From CAYYNP01 sp964472545 (GTDB taxonomy: Bacteria; Planctomycetota; Planctomycetia; Pirellulales; Thermoguttaceae): a stretch of DNA of 23,034 nucleotides. The position numbers and the translations under genes are program-made. Under the pieces are notes generated by a model that was not told where the DNA came from, did not search any database, and was given only the letters and a program-made list of their open reading frames with translations. Of this stretch, positions 21,272 through 23,034 are shown one piece after another. Location of the stretch: the NCBI GenBank assembly GCA_964472545.1, contig CAYYNP010000158.1, forward strand, positions 1-23,034, written 5' to 3'. Each line of letters opens with the position of its first letter. Positions within the stretch are counted from its first letter, which is position 1.

Positions 21272-22837
21272 CTACGGCCCCTCAACCGGCAACGCCAACG
21301 CCCAACGCACCGCATTCTCCAACAATCGATTGAACTGCGGCAACTGGAAATCGTCGGGATGTCCCAGCGTCGTGTAGAAGACACGGGCGTGTTGATACGT
21401 GTTGGTCCACGCCGCCGGTTCGGGCAGGACATCATCGGACCAGCGGCCGGCCAAGAGCGGAGTCGCCGTTTCGGCCAGCGGGCGTTGGCGGTAGAGCCAG
21501 CAGCGGCTGTGGAAACGGGTGGGCTCGACGCCGGTGAGGATGGGATGCTCGGCGGCCTCGGGGAGCGTCCAGAGGTCGCAGCCGTTGGTCCGCGAGACGG
21601 CGTCGTAGCCGCGGTAGTGGCAGCCGAGGACTTCGCGGTCGAAGGCACTCCAGACGACGTGGCCGGGCGGGGCGGCGTCGAGTTGGAAGGGGACGACGCT
21701 CACGCGCAACGCCACGATCGGCTTGCCCGAGCGGATGTAGCGTTCGAGATGGTCCATCTGCACCACGGGCAACGCCCGACGCCGCATGCTCAACACCAGC
21801 AAATCGGCGTCGTAGAGCACCTCGAGACCCGGCACGTCGTTGCGAGCGTCGCCCTGGTGGCCTTTGGCGTAGACGAAACTCAGCCGAAACTCGTCGGCCA
21901 GGTGCTTTTGGGCGAAGGCGGGGAGCGTCTTGTCGGTGTCGTATTCCATCTCGGCGATCACAAAGACGATATGCGGCCGCGGGTCGCCCGGGTTGCGGCC
22001 GGAGGCGGCGATCAACTGGCGGCTCTCGATCGTGCCGGCGACCTGCTGTTCGAGGTAGCGCTGCACGCGGGCCGTGCCACGGGCGGGGGTGAAGTTGAGG
22101 TCCTTTTGTTTCGTGGCCGGGTCGCAGCCGTTGGCCGTGATCGCCTCGACCAGATCGGCGACCACAAAGCAGCTTTGGCCATGGCGGGTCATGTTGCCCA
22201 CGCCGCAGCTTCGATGGATCACGCACATGTTGCTGGCCACGCCCATGTAGAGTAGCGTGTCGATGCCGCGATGGCCGCAGAGGTTCAATAGCTCACGGTG
22301 GTTGTTGCAGTCGACGATCAGGTCCCTTTTCGCGATCTTCAGGTCGGGATGTTGGCGCGTCCAGACGAGCCCCGATCGACACGGCCGGTCCGGGCCGCAT
22401 TCGCAACAATCGCGTCCGCCGGGCGGGCCGGGCGGGTTGAACTCGATCCGCTCGGGAAGCGGCTGCTGGGGAATGGCCTGCATCGCCTTGCGAGCCGGGT
22501 GGTCGCGGTAGAAGTCGAGCGTTTCGGACGGGGCGAAGACGATCTGGATGCCCAATCGCCGCGCGGCGGCCAGCGTCTCGTTCATCCGCGGCACCATGTT
22601 GCCCACCCGGGCCGTGTAGGTTTCGCACCAATGCCGGTCCCACATGTCGATCACCACCACGGCCGTCTTTCTTGGGTCGACGACCCGCTTGTCGCGAACC
22701 GGCCGTCCGGAGGCGTGGCGGCGTTGGACCGTCAGTTCGACTTCCGACGGCGGCGCCTTGGCCGGGCCGGCCTGGGAAGCGTGCGACAGGAAGGCGACAA
22801 ACGTGAGGGCAAACAGCGTGGAGAGTGGGCGGAACAT
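21272..22837 (-). CDS. Secreted isochorismatase-like hydrolase fused to a ThuA-like domain
   Basis: With the ATG at 22837 (AAGGACC 6 bases upstream) the protein has 521 residues and begins with a signal peptide (MFRPLSTLFALTFVAFLSHA, cleavage near SQA-GP). Residues about 55-280 are an isochorismatase/nicotinamidase-type domain: TAVVVIDMWDRHWC (D64), a Lys in DLKIAKRDLIVD, and the nucleophile C205 in YMGVASNMCVIHR. A Cys-rich DCCECGPDRPC loop (about 143-153) is inserted. Residues about 305-515 resemble ThuA/GATase-1-like domains: PHIVFVIAEMEYDTDKTLPA, DLLVLSMRRRALPVVQMDHL, ERYIRSGKPIVALRVS and a final VFYTTLGHPDDFQLPQFNRL. ThuA-type domains are tied to sugar metabolism in planctomycetes; the reaction is unknown. 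A longer frame to 22945 lacks a ribosome site. Confidence 0.85.
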   Translation of the reverse strand: MFRPLSTLFALTFVAFLSHASQAGPAKAPPSEVELTVQRRHASGRPVRDKRVVDPRKTAVVVIDMWDRHWCETYTARVGNMVPRMNETLAAARRLGIQIVFAPSETLDFYRDHPARKAMQAIPQQPLPERIEFNPPGPPGGRDCCECGPDRPCRSGLVWTRQHPDLKIAKRDLIVDCNNHRELLNLCGHRGIDTLLYMGVASNMCVIHRSCGVGNMTRHGQSCFVVADLVEAITANGCDPATKQKDLNFTPARGTARVQRYLEQQVAGTIESRQLIAASGRNPGDPRPHIVFVIAEMEYDTDKTLPAFAQKHLADEFRLSFVYAKGHQGDARNDVPGLEVLYDADLLVLSMRRRALPVVQMDHLERYIRSGKPIVALRVSVVPFQLDAAPPGHVVWSAFDREVLGCHYRGYDAVSRTNGCDLWTLPEAAEHPILTGVEPTRFHSRCWLYRQRPLAETATPLLAGRWSDDVLPEPAAWTNTYQHARVFYTTLGHPDDFQLPQFNRLLENAVRWALALPVEGP

Positions 22838-23034
22838 GAGTTGGTCCTTCGTCGTCTGAGGAAGTACGCGATCCGTACGTGCAGCGAGGTTGGCCGAACG
22901 TCGGCGCTCACCATAGCCTGGGGCAACGCCCCGTCCGTTATACACAAACGGCCGGAAGAAGGGGACGGGCGCCGCCGGGTCCAGGAGAACTGCAAAGTCG
23001 ATTCGCGGGAGTGGAAAACGGGGACTGGCTCCGA
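22838..23034. other. Upstream region of the isochorismatase-ThuA gene, no gene seen
   Basis: The last 197 bases hold no supported coding region. CCTGGGGC-AAC-GCCCCG at about 22917-22933 forms a short hairpin. The window ends in GACTGGCTCCGA. The promoter of the minus-strand gene should lie here but no clear -35/-10 pair was found. Confidence 0.4.

Noticed and set aside
21254..22255. 333-residue open frame on the plus strand
   Set aside because: Antisense to the isochorismatase-ThuA gene; rich in His and Val with no motif.

Overview
The window is high-GC bacterial DNA that reads as a planctomycete, probably of the Pirellula/Lacipirellula type. The gene content points there: a protein ending in a PEP-CTERM-like tail, secreted formylglycine-generating-enzyme-like (SUMF1-fold) paralogues, an HzsA-related di-haem protein, a very long secreted PQQ-type beta-propeller with a methyltransferase-like front end, a secreted isochorismatase-ThuA fusion, and palindromic intergenic repeats. 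No tRNA, rRNA, CRISPR array or transposase gene was found. All family assignments come from reading motifs by eye; no search was run.

Layout. 1-625: end of a surface/exported protein and a coupled gene that joins an exported-protein-like domain to a Fis-type DNA-binding helix-turn-helix. 633-2446 (minus): tandem pair of secreted SUMF1-like proteins from a local duplication. 2663-5297 (minus): dhaK-dhaL-lsrF operon, a dihydroxyacetone-kinase-type kinase with an LsrF-type thiolase/aldolase. 5578-7169 (plus): FliN/FliY-like motor-switch protein, then a PabA/TrpG glutamine amidotransferase. 7397-10645 (minus) and 10934-13762 (plus): a divergent pair of large exported proteins, the methyltransferase-like/PQQ propeller protein and the HzsA-like di-haem protein. 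13973-16414 (plus): secreted GH127 (DUF1680) glycosidase with a PA14-like insert. 16423-18567 (minus): GNAT acetyltransferase, secreted hypothetical protein and C_GCAxxG_C_C redox protein.

18568-21271 looks accessory: poor in genes, rich in repeats, less uniformly GC-rich, with a small zinc-ribbon membrane protein and a two-TM protein whose C-terminal domain resembles the ThsA-type Macro domain of Thoeris anti-phage systems. No TIR partner is visible here. 21272-22837 (minus): secreted isochorismatase-ThuA fusion.

The clearest functional units are the dhaK-dhaL-lsrF operon (phosphorylation of a short keto-sugar, then cleavage to triose phosphate, inferred) and the set of exported catabolic or redox proteins. 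The most interesting items are the orphan TM-Macro effector, the LsrF/DAK operon without lsr or DhaM genes, the permuted PA14-like insert inside the GH127 catalytic domain, the exported-domain/Fis-HTH chimera, and a repeat element that encodes part of a signal peptide.
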